A stretch of DNA of 64,000 bases from positions 1 to 64,000 of the forward strand of contig UREM01000002.1 in NCBI GenBank assembly GCA_900546775.1. The letters run 5' to 3'. This document shows positions 8,952-20,829 of the stretch, in pieces. The stretch comes from an uncultured Collinsella sp. Lineage in GTDB: Bacteria > Actinomycetota > Coriobacteriia > Coriobacteriales > Coriobacteriaceae. The position numbers and the translations under genes are program-made. Within the stretch, counting starts at the first letter, position 1. Each line of letters opens with the position of its first letter. Under the pieces are notes generated by a model that saw only the letters and a list, made by a program, of their open reading frames with translations, searched no databases and was not told the DNA's origin.

Positions 8952-10229
8952 TTAGGCGCTGTACTTGTTTGCCTCGCCGAAGGTGCCAGCCTCGACAATC
9001 CAGCCGTCCTTCATGATGACGTCCATGTTGTCGGTGTTGAGCACGTGGATGTCGGCGGCGACGTCACCGTTGACGACCAGCAGGTCGGCGCACTTGCCGG
9101 CCTCGATGGAACCGGTCTCGTCCTCGATGTGGCACATCTTGGCACCGTTGAGGGTGGCGCAGGTGATGGTCTCGACCGGGGTGAAGCCGATCTTGTCGAC
9201 GAACTCGTACATCTCCTCGATAGAGCAGGTGCCGTACGGGGTGACGAAGGAGAAGGAGTCGGAGCCGATCGTCATGACGACGCCGCGCTTCTTGGCCTCG
9301 CGCAGGCAGTCGTAGTTGCGCTGCAGCTCCTTCTCGACCAGGGTGCCCTCGTACTTGTCGTGCAGCTCGGGGACGTAGACGGGCGGATAGGTGGCGTACC
9401 AAGTGGGCAGGAAGGCGATCGTCGGGGTGAAGAAGGTGCCCTGCTCGGCCATGAGGTCCATGGTGCGCTCATCGATATCGAAGCCGTGAATCAACTGCTC
9501 GCAGCCAAAGCGAACGGAATCGTAGGCAGCGGCGTGGTTGTTGTAGCAGTGGCTCCACACGGGGATGCCGACCATCTTTGCCTCTTCGACCACGGCCTGG
9601 ATCTCCTCGGAGCAGTAGTGCTGGTCGCGGCCGGAGTCCCAGCGCCAGATGCCGCCACCGGTAGCCCAGATCTTGATGGCATCGGGGTTCTCGCGCAGGC
9701 GACGACGGACGGCCTTACGCAGATCCCAAGGACCGTCGACCTGATCGCCCCAGGGGTGCGATTCCTTGTTGAGCTCCTGGCTGCAGTGGTGGGAGTCGCC
9801 GTGGCCGGCAACGCGGCAGAAGCCAAGGCCGGTTGCCAGAACGCGCGGGCCCTTGAAGACGCCCTTGTCGATGCAGTCGCGGATCTGGATACCAAAGCGA
9901 CCGATCTCGCAGACGGTGGTGAGACCGTGGGTGAGGCAGTCGTAGGCCTGCTTGACGGCGACGGCCTGCTTCTCGAGGAGCGGCTGCATGACCCAGTCGG
10001 TGTCATCGTCGGTCAGGTTGCCCGAGAAGTGCAGGTGGGTGTCGATCAGGCCGGGAAGGACGGTCTTGCCGGCGGCGTCGATAACCTCAACGCCCTCGGG
10101 AAGGTCCTGCATGACACCGGCGTACTCGATCTTGCCATTGTCGTCGACGAGAACGAGGGAGTTCTCGACCGGCTCGGCACCGGTACCGTCGATGAGCTTG
10201 CCGCCAACGATTGCATACTTAGTGGACAT
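8952..10229 (-). CDS. amidohydrolase family metal-dependent hydrolase
   Basis: This 425-residue enzyme belongs to the amidohydrolase superfamily. The N-terminal composite sheet leads to GLIDTHLHFSG (HxH at 65/67). A carboxylated-Lys-type motif IKIWATGGG follows, then His motifs WSHCYNNH and LIHGFDID and the catalytic Asp in TIGSDSF. The C-terminal strand GKCADLLVVNGD is typical. The pattern is closest to imidazolonepropionase- and Xaa-Pro dipeptidase-like members, which hydrolyse cyclic amides or acyl-amino acids; the substrate is not certain. AAGGAGG precedes the ATG. It lies next to an amino-acid permease gene but a large hairpin separates them. Confidence 0.85.
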   Translation of the reverse strand: MSTKYAIVGGKLIDGTGAEPVENSLVLVDDNGKIEYAGVMQDLPEGVEVIDAAGKTVLPGLIDTHLHFSGNLTDDDTDWVMQPLLEKQAVAVKQAYDCLTHGLTTVCEIGRFGIQIRDCIDKGVFKGPRVLATGLGFCRVAGHGDSHHCSQELNKESHPWGDQVDGPWDLRKAVRRRLRENPDAIKIWATGGGIWRWDSGRDQHYCSEEIQAVVEEAKMVGIPVWSHCYNNHAAAYDSVRFGCEQLIHGFDIDERTMDLMAEQGTFFTPTIAFLPTWYATYPPVYVPELHDKYEGTLVEKELQRNYDCLREAKKRGVVMTIGSDSFSFVTPYGTCSIEEMYEFVDKIGFTPVETITCATLNGAKMCHIEDETGSIEAGKCADLLVVNGDVAADIHVLNTDNMDVIMKDGWIVEAGTFGEANKYSA

Positions 10230-10302
10230 GGTTCCTCCTTATGGATCCATATAGTGGGCGAGGCCGCGTTGGGTTAAGGCCTCACAAAACTACCCAAGTG
10301 GT

Positions 10303-10354
10303 GCCGGGTTCGGTGCGCGGGAGAGAGGGCCCCGCGCACCCGATCCGCCCCGGC
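10303..10354 (-). terminator. large GC hairpin after the APC permease gene
   Basis: A perfect 10-bp stem (10312-10321 with 10331-10340) is nested in a second short arm pair (10303-10308 with 10349-10354). It lies just after the permease stop. No T run follows directly, so it may be a Rho-aided terminator or a mRNA-stabilising hairpin. Confidence 0.5.
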
Positions 10355-10360
10355 TAGGCG

Positions 10361-11812
10361 TTATTTTTTGCGGGAATTGGTGAAGGCCATGAGGGCCAGG
10401 CCAACAGCCAGCCAGCCGATCACGATGCTCCACTCCACCATGTTGAGGGAGGCGGGAGAGAACGGGATCACGAGCAGGCCAATGATGGTGCCGCAGGCAA
10501 CGATAGCGAGGCTGATGCCAAACTTGCCGCCGGGCACCTCGTAGGGACGAGGCAGGTCGGGCTCGGTGAAGCGCATACGCAGGCAAGCGAGGGCGACCAT
10601 GCCGCAGGAGAAGATGAAGGCGAGGGCCGACACGTTGGTCAGAGGGATGAGCATGTTCTTGCCCAGGAACGGACCGACGACGGTGATGACGCCCAGAACG
10701 ACGCAGGCGAGCTTGGGAGCGCCGGACTTGGGATCGACCTCGGAGAACTTCTCGGGCAGCTGACCCTTGCGGCCCATGGCGAGCATGATGCGGCTCGTGG
10801 CGCCGTAGAAGGAGTTCATCGGGCCCATGGGTCCAAGCGTGGCGATGACGAGCATGGCCAGGTACAGGAGCATGTTGATGCCCTTGAGGCAGGCAAGCGC
10901 GGGAACCGGGCTCTTAACAAACTCATGCCAGTCGAGGATGGTGCCGAACGAGTAGATGCAGACCATGTAGAAGCCGCCGGCGGCCAGCAGAGCCAAGGAG
11001 ATGATCTTACCGAACTTGTTCCAGTTGAGGCCCTCGGCTGCTTCCTCAGCCTGCTGAGGAATGGTGTCGAAGCCGGCGTAGAAGAACGGGGTCAGAACCA
11101 GGACCGAAACGATGCCTGCGAACAGGCTGGTGCCCTCGGTAGCGGGCTTGCCGCCGCCAGCACCGGTGACCTGGGAGAACACGGGCATGGCGTTGTCCGG
11201 CGAGCCGGTGAACAGCGAGACGCCCATGGCGAGCAGCATGCCGCAGAGCAGGGCCTTGGTCAGGAAGGCCTGCAGCTTGGCGGCCGAGCTGGCACCGCGG
11301 AAGTTGAGGAAGATGACGTAGGTTGCAAAGCCGAGCGCGATTAGCGTCGGGAACAGGTAAACGTCGGCGCCCAGGATGGTGTAGAGCTTGACGGCGCGCA
11401 GCCACTCAAGGCCGGGCAGGCTGCCGAACATCTCGGACACGAGGGTCGAGATGGCGATGGCCTCCCACGGGCACAGGATGCCGTTGCCCAGGGCCAGGAG
11501 CCAGCCGGTGATGTAGCTCATCGTACGGCCAAAGCTACGATCGACATACTCGACGATGCCGCCCGAGATGGGGATAGCAGCCGTGAGCTCACCGAAAACA
11601 GCTCCGACGGGCACGAGGAAGATTGCACCCAAGAGGAATGCGATCATAGCGGGAACGGGACCGCCGCCCACGACCATCCAGTCGCCGACCTGCAGAACCC
11701 AACCGGTACCGATGATGGCACCGAAACCGATGGTGAAGAAGTTCCAGAGCGAAAGCGTTTTCTTCATGCCGCCGTTGTCCTCGACTGCAACTTCTGCGTT
11801 CTTGTCCGCCAT
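10361..11812 (-). CDS. APC superfamily amino-acid permease
   Basis: This 483-residue membrane protein has about 12-13 hydrophobic helices. The first helix carries FTIGFGAIIGTGWVLQ, the glycine-rich substrate-binding kink typical of APC (amino acid-polyamine-organocation) carriers. A conserved YVDRSFGR stretch and ATSRIMLAMGR follow. The substrate cannot be assigned. I chose the ATG at 11812 because GGAGGGG lies about 5 nt upstream; a start 13 codons earlier would run through that site. Nearby amidohydrolase and carbamate kinase genes suggest nitrogen-compound catabolism, which is inference. Confidence 0.88.
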   Translation of the reverse strand: MADKNAEVAVEDNGGMKKTLSLWNFFTIGFGAIIGTGWVLQVGDWMVVGGGPVPAMIAFLLGAIFLVPVGAVFGELTAAIPISGGIVEYVDRSFGRTMSYITGWLLALGNGILCPWEAIAISTLVSEMFGSLPGLEWLRAVKLYTILGADVYLFPTLIALGFATYVIFLNFRGASSAAKLQAFLTKALLCGMLLAMGVSLFTGSPDNAMPVFSQVTGAGGGKPATEGTSLFAGIVSVLVLTPFFYAGFDTIPQQAEEAAEGLNWNKFGKIISLALLAAGGFYMVCIYSFGTILDWHEFVKSPVPALACLKGINMLLYLAMLVIATLGPMGPMNSFYGATSRIMLAMGRKGQLPEKFSEVDPKSGAPKLACVVLGVITVVGPFLGKNMLIPLTNVSALAFIFSCGMVALACLRMRFTEPDLPRPYEVPGGKFGISLAIVACGTIIGLLVIPFSPASLNMVEWSIVIGWLAVGLALMAFTNSRKK

Positions 11813-12167
11813 TGTTCCCCTCCTTTCCTTTTTGACGCCCCCTGGCGTCACCCCTTGCGCGGTCCGTTTTGCCGCGCGCTTTTATTCCATGGCTTTAAGA
11901 TACGGCCTTGGCGCAGCAGCGCCGCTCGCAGCTCGACCGAAGGCAGAACTGCAAAACGAGCGGCACCGTTTTTGGGACGAACGGCGGGAGACGTCATTCG
12001 TCCTGGACGCTTTCATCTTGTCTGCTTTTGAATACCTGTTGCCGTGACGCTTGGCGCGCGGCGCGGCAACGTTCATACCATTTGTCAGGCTTTTGGCGCA
12101 CATACCCATGTGTCGTGCATCTTTTTATGTAGGATAGACAAGTTACACACGAGGCAAGGTGATTCGA
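11813..12167. other. intergenic region between divergent permease and peptidase genes
   Basis: This 355-bp stretch must hold both promoters. I see no coding region that I can support. The part near 12095-12140 is AT-richer and is the likely promoter area for the peptidase gene, but no clear -35/-10 pair stands out. Confidence 0.5.
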
Positions 12168-13169
12168 ATGGCATACGGATACAATGACGGCGACCAACGG
12201 CCACAAAGCGTGCGCCTTGCCGGCCGCACCACGCCAACGCCCAGAAGCACCTCCGACAACGGCAACCAGCAGCGCCCCCAAGAGCAGCCCGGGGCTTCTT
12301 CTCGGCAACAAAGCCGTACCGCGCAGCAGTCAGACCGCGTGAGCACGAGCACACGCCAACGCCAGACCGACACATCGCAGCCGCGCCGCTACGATTGCCG
12401 TACGACCGACCACTACGTTAAGCGCTCCTTTTCGCCACCTCAACGCAATCGCGGCAATTCCGCCCCTCGCCCCGCGTCGCACACCACAAGCCACGCACTT
12501 CCAGCCCGCCGTCTACGCCTTGCGCTTTGCTCCATTGCCGCCTGCCTCGTCTTTGTGTTTTTGGGATCCTGTATCTCGCACGGATCAGCCGGTCTTGAGC
12601 CCACTGCCGAGGACAAGCTGCTTAAAGCTCCCGTCGCGCCCGGTTACTCCTTTGCGTTCTCGACCCCACGCTCGCAATGGCAGGCCGGCACCATGCCCCA
12701 CATCTACCAAATTGACCCCGCATGGTCGGAGCTGCCCTATGCCGGTGGCACTATTCGCGAAAACGCTTGCGGCCCCACTTGCCTCACCATGGTCTATATC
12801 TTTAAGACCGGCCACACCGATAAGACGCCGGTCGATATATGCGCACTGGCCGAAGCCGGCAACTACGCCCCCACTGGTGCCACCGAGTGGTCGTTTATGA
12901 CAGGCGGTGCGTGGCAGCTGGGGCTCAACGGAACACAGCTCTATAACGATTGCGAATCGATTACCCAAGCACTTCGCTCGGGTGCGCCCGTTATCGCCGC
13001 AGTGCGCCCCGGTACGTTTACCAACGTAGGCCACTACATCGTGCTCTACGGCATCGACGATGCCAACCAGATTGGCGTCTACGACCCCAACTCGGCCAGC
13101 CGCAGCGCCCGCCGCTGGGGCGTCGTAGAGGTCCTCAACGAAGTCGAAGCCATGTGGGCCTACTACTAG
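12168..13169 (+). CDS. membrane-anchored C39-like cysteine peptidase
   Basis: This 333-residue protein has a long hydrophilic N-terminus (1-112) rich in Ser, Thr, Gln, Arg and Pro, one membrane helix (about 115-133) and a C39_2-type papain-like domain. The catalytic triad is readable: ENACGPTC (C201), VGHYIVLYG (H289) and YDPNS (D306). The helix with Arg before it places the peptidase domain outside the cell. Such domains cleave peptides or act on cell-wall cross-bridges; the target is unknown. I chose the ATG at 12168 with AAGG about 8 nt upstream over a GTG nine bases earlier. It is a single-gene unit followed by palindromic repeats. Confidence 0.78.
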   Translation: MAYGYNDGDQRPQSVRLAGRTTPTPRSTSDNGNQQRPQEQPGASSRQQSRTAQQSDRVSTSTRQRQTDTSQPRRYDCRTTDHYVKRSFSPPQRNRGNSAPRPASHTTSHALPARRLRLALCSIAACLVFVFLGSCISHGSAGLEPTAEDKLLKAPVAPGYSFAFSTPRSQWQAGTMPHIYQIDPAWSELPYAGGTIRENACGPTCLTMVYIFKTGHTDKTPVDICALAEAGNYAPTGATEWSFMTGGAWQLGLNGTQLYNDCESITQALRSGAPVIAAVRPGTFTNVGHYIVLYGIDDANQIGVYDPNSASRSARRWGVVEVLNEVEAMWAYY

Positions 13170-13191
13170 TCATTGGGCACTCATTGGGGGC

Positions 13192-13287
13192 ACTCATTGG
13201 GGACAGACTTAAATGAGTAGTCATTTTTTGACCAGTCGTTTAAGAACGTCCCCAACGGCTACTCATTTAAGTCTGTCCCCAATGAGT
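13192..13287. repeat. 29-bp perfect inverted repeat, GGGGAC-type intergenic palindrome
   Basis: Arms 13192-13220 and 13259-13287 are perfectly complementary over 29 bp. Each contains TTGGGGACAGACTTAAATG, and the 38-nt spacer holds AGTCGTTTAAGAACGTCCCC, which recurs at 44775-44830. Each arm also begins and ends with ACTCATT/AATGAGT. One block recurs at 60117-60143. It resembles REP or MITE elements; this is inference. No coding capacity is seen. Confidence 0.85.
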
Positions 13288-13298
13288 ACCCGCAGAAT

Positions 13299-13362
13299 GA
13301 GAGTGGATAATCTCCCGTTTTTGGCCTGTTTGCAGGCTCAAAGTGGGAGATTATCCACTCTC
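13299..13362. repeat. 64-bp hairpin element, copy 1
   Basis: Arms 13299-13316 and 13345-13362 pair perfectly over 18 bp. The loop contains a second stem, GCCTG with CAGGC. The whole 64-bp sequence is present again at 60042-60105 in reverse orientation with no mismatch. Confidence 0.9.
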
Positions 13363-13411
13363 GTCATTTTGGCGCGGCCCGCAGCACTACCCATGAACAG
13401 CTACCTCAATA

Positions 13412-13446
13412 GCAAAAGCCCCGCAGCCGGAGCGGACTGCGGGGCT
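13412..13446 (-). terminator. intrinsic terminator of the carbamate kinase gene
   Basis: GCCCCGCAG pairs with CTGCGGGGC around a short imperfect loop, followed on the minus strand by TTTTGCT. It lies about 65 nt after the carbamate kinase stop. Confidence 0.85.
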
Positions 13447-13511
13447 CATGAAGAGAGGCTAGTTTGTGGGCGCTTTGCCTGGCGCCCACGAGAGAGGCAA
13501 CAGAGTAGAGA

Positions 13512-14474
13512 CTACTCGTGGATGCGGGTACCGGAGAGGCCGGCCATGGTCTCGGCGGCCTTGTCCAGAGCGCCAATGATGCAGGTGCGGCCCTTGCGGG
13601 AACGAGCGAACTTGATGGCAGCACGGACCTTGGGCTCCATGGAACCCTTGCCGAACTGACCCTCGTCGGCCAGGCGCTCGGCCTCGTCGGCGGTGAGGTC
13701 CTCGAGCTCCTCCTGGTTGGGCTTGCCAAAGTTGATGGCGACATGCTCAACGGCGGTCAGCAGGAACAGAACGTCGGCGTCGCAGTCCTCGGCCAGCAGC
13801 TCGCCGCCCAGGTCCTTGTCGATGACGGCGGGAACGCCCTTGTAGCAGCCCTTGTTCTCGTAGTCGCGGACGACGGGGATGCCGCCGCCACCGCAGGCGA
13901 TGACGATGAACTCGTTGTCGAGCAGGTTGAGGATGGAGTCAGCCTCGACGATCTTCTTGGGATCGGGGGAAGCGACGACGCGACGCCAGCCGCGGCCGGA
14001 ATCCTCGACGAAGACCTTGGAGGGATCCTCGGCCATGAACTCCTTGGCCTGCTCCTCGGTGTAGAAGGGGCCGATCGGCTTGGTCGGATTCTTGAACGCG
14101 GGATCGTCGGGATCGCACTCGATCTGGGTGACGACGGTGGCGGCGTGCCAACGCTTATAGCGCTTGTGCATCTCGCGGCCGATGCCCTGCTGCAGGTGAT
14201 AACCAATGTAGCCCTGGGACATGGCGCCGCACTCGGGCAGCGGCATCTCGGGGGTACCGATGGCATCGTGGGCAGCGGCGAAGGCGTTCTGGATCATGCC
14301 GACCTGCGGGCCGTTGCCGTGGGTGATGATGATCTCATTGCCCTGCTCGATGAGGCCGAGGAGAGCGTGGGCGGTGTTGCTCACGGCCTCGATCTGCTCG
14401 ACGGGGTTGTTGCCGAGGGCGTTGCCGCCAAGGGCGACGACAATACGATCGGGCTTGCCAAGAGGCTTAGACAT
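13512..14474 (-). CDS. arcC: carbamate kinase
   Basis: This 320-residue cytosolic enzyme transfers phosphate from carbamoyl phosphate to ADP, giving ATP with ammonia and CO2. It is the last step of arginine, agmatine, citrulline or purine-derived ureide fermentation. Family motifs are clear: VVALGGNALGNN at the start, ITHGNGPQVG near 50, GAMSQGYIGY near 85, ACGGGGIPV near 190 and KVRAAIKFA near 285. Length is normal. I chose the ATG at 14474 with AAAGGA upstream. No arginine deiminase or ornithine carbamoyltransferase gene is adjacent, so the source of carbamoyl phosphate must be encoded elsewhere. Confidence 0.93.
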   Translation of the reverse strand: MSKPLGKPDRIVVALGGNALGNNPVEQIEAVSNTAHALLGLIEQGNEIIITHGNGPQVGMIQNAFAAAHDAIGTPEMPLPECGAMSQGYIGYHLQQGIGREMHKRYKRWHAATVVTQIECDPDDPAFKNPTKPIGPFYTEEQAKEFMAEDPSKVFVEDSGRGWRRVVASPDPKKIVEADSILNLLDNEFIVIACGGGGIPVVRDYENKGCYKGVPAVIDKDLGGELLAEDCDADVLFLLTAVEHVAINFGKPNQEELEDLTADEAERLADEGQFGKGSMEPKVRAAIKFARSRKGRTCIIGALDKAAETMAGLSGTRIHE

Positions 14475-14792
14475 TGCTGGAATCCTTTCTGTAAAAGGCC
14501 TACAACCCATTAATAACCCGCGTCCGTGCGATACGCGAGTTTATTAAGGTTTATATTCTCTTTATCGCTCATTTTATTCATTTTGAAAATACCTAAGCGG
14601 CGAACGGTCGATTTTACCCGCTCAGCGTAAAGAAGCCCAGTTCAGGCATATCTACGCCATTTACGTGCAACTTTATTTAAATAGAGCAGGGATTAGACCA
14701 GATTATGCAAACTATATCTTTGCTAAACACAAAACGGACAGCGCAATATCTTACTCGCACTATACGCGATTCTATACATTAATTTGACGAGT
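14475..14792. other. AT-rich upstream region of arcC
   Basis: Most of this 318-bp stretch is much richer in A and T than its surroundings, especially 14530-14590 and 14690-14790. It holds the arcC promoter on the minus strand. I see no gene in it. The composition may mark foreign DNA at a boundary with the ATPase gene that follows. Confidence 0.5.
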
Positions 14793-15059
14793 ATGCACCC
14801 CTGCAAAAACATGGGGCTTTTCATCCAACATAAGGGATACCCGATCGCGCTTCACCCCGCGGCAAGCGACTGCGAGTTCGCAGTATGGAACTTTACCGTC
14901 GGCTTCTGCATGAACGCTGCCGACGCCCTTTCGCTCCTGCGCGCCCAAGCAGCCGAGAACGCTAACGGCGCCACTGTCAACCTGGCCACCCTCAACAACG
15001 GCGCCGCCAGCCTTTTCGCAAAGTACCGTGCTGGCTCGCTGGCTTTGAGGCCTAAGTGA
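14793..15059 (+). CDS. doubtful small open frame, possible gene remnant
   Basis: The frame encodes 88 residues with no domain I recognise. The second half (from about 14910) shows third positions rich in G and C, as in real genes here. The first half does not, and there is no ribosome-binding site. It could be the remnant of a gene displaced by the ATPase insertion, or a chance frame. A minus-strand frame overlaps it and is no better supported. Confidence 0.25.
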   Translation: MHPCKNMGLFIQHKGYPIALHPAASDCEFAVWNFTVGFCMNAADALSLLRAQAAENANGATVNLATLNNGAASLFAKYRAGSLALRPK

Positions 15060-15066
15060 GCTTTGC

Positions 15067-15151
15067 TATTTGCCAATTTTTGTATGATTTGGGTCAAATC
15101 TATTTGTCAATTTTTGTATGATTAGGGGCAAATCTATTTGCCAATTTTTGT
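15067..15151 (+). repeat. 34-bp tandem direct repeats upstream of the DUF4143 ATPase
   Basis: Three copies of TATTTGYCAATTTTTGT begin at 15067, 15101 and 15135, an exact 34-bp period; the last copy is truncated. Between them lie CAAATCTATTTG palindromes. The array ends about 15 nt before the ATG of the ATPase gene and overlaps its expected promoter, so it is a candidate operator. Confidence 0.85.
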
Positions 15152-15166
15152 CAATGAGGTGTTTTA

Positions 15167-16528
15167 ATGCTACGCCGCAAGGTCACTGATAGGCTTTTGA
15201 GCTGGAAGAATAACTCCCATAAGGCCCTGCTTGTTACCGGTGCGCGTCAGATTGGCAAGAGCTATGCGATTCGCGCGTTTGGAAAGAGCAACTACGCTTC
15301 GTATTATGAGGTCAATCTGCTACTTGATGCCGAGGCAAGAGACGTACTTGTTGGCGCTAAGAACTCCATTGACTTCATCAACCGTGTGGCCCTTCTTGCG
15401 GATGCACCGCTTGTTGAAGGAGACACGCTTATCTTCGTCGATGAGATTCAGGAGTATCCGCAGATCGTTACACTTATGAAGGCGCTGGTCGAGGACGGAC
15501 GCTTTAGCTATGTCTTCTCGGGGTCTATGCTTGGGACTGAGTTTAAGGGGATCTCTTCTTTTCCGGTAGGGTATGTCGAGCACATTGTTATGCGGCCGAT
15601 GGATTTTGAAGAGTTTTGTTGGGCAAACAGCGTCAGCGAAAATGTGCTTGCAGATATTCGCAGCCGCCTTGTCGAGAGACGTCCCGTCGAAAACTATATT
15701 CATGAGGCGATGCTCAAAAACTTTAGAGCCTATATCGTTTGCGGCGGCATGCCGGAGGTCGTTCAGAACTATATCGATTCGGGCTATTCGCTCGTGAGAA
15801 CGCGTGAGCTTCAAATTCAGCTAGTCGATCAGTACAAAAGCGATATCTCTAAATATGCATCGACTCGAGCGTTTAACGTTCGCTCCATTTTCGAGCAAAT
15901 TCCCGTTCAGCTTGAGGCGGAGTCCCATCGCTTTATCGTCTCGTCTCTAGGCGAGGGAGCTCGTCTTCAAAAATACGAGCAGGATTTCCTATGGCTGGTG
16001 AACGCAGGCGTTGGATTGATGGTCCCCCAGGTGACGGAGGCACGAAGTCCTCTCAAGAGGACGGAGAAAACGACGGCCTTTAAACTATACGAGTCCGATA
16101 CAGGTATGCTCGCATCGCGGTATCCCGGCAGCACGGCACGCGCCGTCTACCTTGACATGAAAACTCCCAACCTCGGCGGCCTCTATGAGAACGTGGTCGC
16201 GCAGGAGCTTGTTGCCCTTGGGGTGGATACGTGGTACTACCAGACGCGTGAGGTCGGTGAAGTTGACTTTGTGGTCGAAGGCGCTCGCGGGCACGTTGTC
16301 CCAATCGAGGTCAAATCGGGCAAGAAGGTTCGAGCCCATGCGGCCCTCGACCGTCTGATGAGCGTGGGCGAGTACAAAATTCCCGAGGCCGTTGTGCTAA
16401 GCCACGAGAACCTCAGCAAAGAGGGCAAGGTCCTGTACGTTCCAATCTATATGACATTCTGTCTCGATGAGTTTATGGAAAAGGACGACCCCAACAACGA
16501 TTTCTCGTTTGCACCCATATCCCTCTAG
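15167..16528 (+). CDS. AAA ATPase with DUF4143 domain
   Basis: This 453-residue protein starts with an AAA_14-type ATPase: Walker A GARQIGKS at 25-32, Walker B LIFVDEIQEYP near 88, then a sensor region SYVFSGSMLG. The C-terminal half is DUF4143-like with a nuclease-fold motif EVDFVVEG...PIEVKSGKK (about 365-387), whose D, E and K match a PD-(D/E)XK core. The biological role of the family is unknown; ligand-stimulated DNA or nucleotide handling has been proposed. GAGG lies before the ATG. Codons are AT-richer than in neighbours, suggesting transfer. A distant second member lies at 51846-53198. Confidence 0.85.
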   Translation: MLRRKVTDRLLSWKNNSHKALLVTGARQIGKSYAIRAFGKSNYASYYEVNLLLDAEARDVLVGAKNSIDFINRVALLADAPLVEGDTLIFVDEIQEYPQIVTLMKALVEDGRFSYVFSGSMLGTEFKGISSFPVGYVEHIVMRPMDFEEFCWANSVSENVLADIRSRLVERRPVENYIHEAMLKNFRAYIVCGGMPEVVQNYIDSGYSLVRTRELQIQLVDQYKSDISKYASTRAFNVRSIFEQIPVQLEAESHRFIVSSLGEGARLQKYEQDFLWLVNAGVGLMVPQVTEARSPLKRTEKTTAFKLYESDTGMLASRYPGSTARAVYLDMKTPNLGGLYENVVAQELVALGVDTWYYQTREVGEVDFVVEGARGHVVPIEVKSGKKVRAHAALDRLMSVGEYKIPEAVVLSHENLSKEGKVLYVPIYMTFCLDEFMEKDDPNNDFSFAPISL

Positions 16529-16551
16529 GCCATCTGAATCCGCAACCCAGC

Positions 16552-16690
16552 CCCCACCCATGCCCAAAGTGTTGCGTTGTTTCGCGCAAAGCGCGAAACA
16601 GCACCGGGACAGCAGAAAGCCACAACCAGCTCCCCCACTATGCCCAAAGTGGCGCGCTGTTTCGCGGCAAAGCCGCGAAACAGCGAAAGG
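16552..16690. repeat. 80-bp direct repeat with internal TTTCGCG hairpins
   Basis: Two units sharing TGCCCAAAGT start at 16561 and 16641, 80 bp apart. Each carries a hairpin whose arms are GTTTCGCG(C/G)C-like (16578-16599 and 16658-16683) and ends in GGGACA. No T run follows, so they look like REP-type units rather than terminators of the ATPase gene just upstream. Confidence 0.75.
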
Positions 16691-16754
16691 GACATAAGGC
16701 CCCATCAGCCACGTCCCTCATCCAGCCCCACAATCCAAGGACGTAGTCGTAGCG

Positions 16755-16873
16755 GGATCTGAGGGCTGACCTTCGCGGACACTCCGCAGGACGAAAGAAC
16801 CCCCGCCGCACGTAGTGCGCAGCGGGGGTTCTTTCATGTCCGAGGACGTCCGCGAAGGTCAGCCCTCAGATCC
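16755..16873 (-). terminator. compound terminator of nifJ inside a 26-bp inverted repeat
   Basis: An inner 14-bp perfect stem (16793-16806 with 16822-16835) holds a third stem CGCAC/GTGCG in its loop and can terminate nifJ. It is enclosed by an outer perfect 26-bp inverted repeat (16755-16780 with 16848-16873). The right outer arm begins 14 nt after the nifJ stop. Confidence 0.85.
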
Positions 16874-16886
16874 TGCGGTGGGAGAC

Positions 16887-20426
<3,540 letters not shown>

Positions 20427-20829
20427 ATACCCCTCTCCTCTCATATAGGTATACAGGCCCCGGCGATCGCCGGGATGTTGGCGTGATGGGATTTACGCTG
20501 TTGCTTCCAATCATCTGGCAGGCAGGCTCAGCAGCAGGTACGTGGCGTGGAGAGAAGACATGCCGAGGCGAGGGACAGCTGATGCGCCCCACAGACCCGA
20601 CCGCCCGTCTTGCACATGACCGAGCGCCGCAAAGGCCGCATGCCGGATGCTCCCGGGCACGCCCCGGCGATGGGAAGCGCCCGCAACGGAAATCCGCATG
20701 CGGGTTTATTGTACCCCGCCGTCAAGTGTAATTTCGGCAAATATAGGCGGGCGGTAAAGGTTTACCTCGGGTGACCGCCAAGGGCCAAAATGGTCCCTTG
20801 GGGACGGAGGGACCATTTGGCGGGACTGG
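20427..20829. other. nifJ upstream region with a GGGGAC-type hairpin
   Basis: The stretch next to nifJ must contain its promoter; I see no supported gene. Near the other end, 20788-20798 pairs perfectly with 20808-20818 (AAATGGTCCCT with AGGGACCATTT), enclosed by CCGCCAA/TTGGCGG. The loop reads TGGGGACGG. This lies 7 nt after the FHA gene stop and may end that operon, but it lacks a T run and resembles the other GGGGAC palindromes in this window. Confidence 0.6.

Noticed and set aside
14852-15097. Minus-strand small frame near the ATPase promoter
   Set aside because: No ribosome-binding site and its start lies within the repeat array; composition gives no support over the plus-strand frame.
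15067-15151. Possible CRISPR array
   Set aside because: The repeats are only three, tandem rather than spaced by unique spacers, and no cas gene is present.
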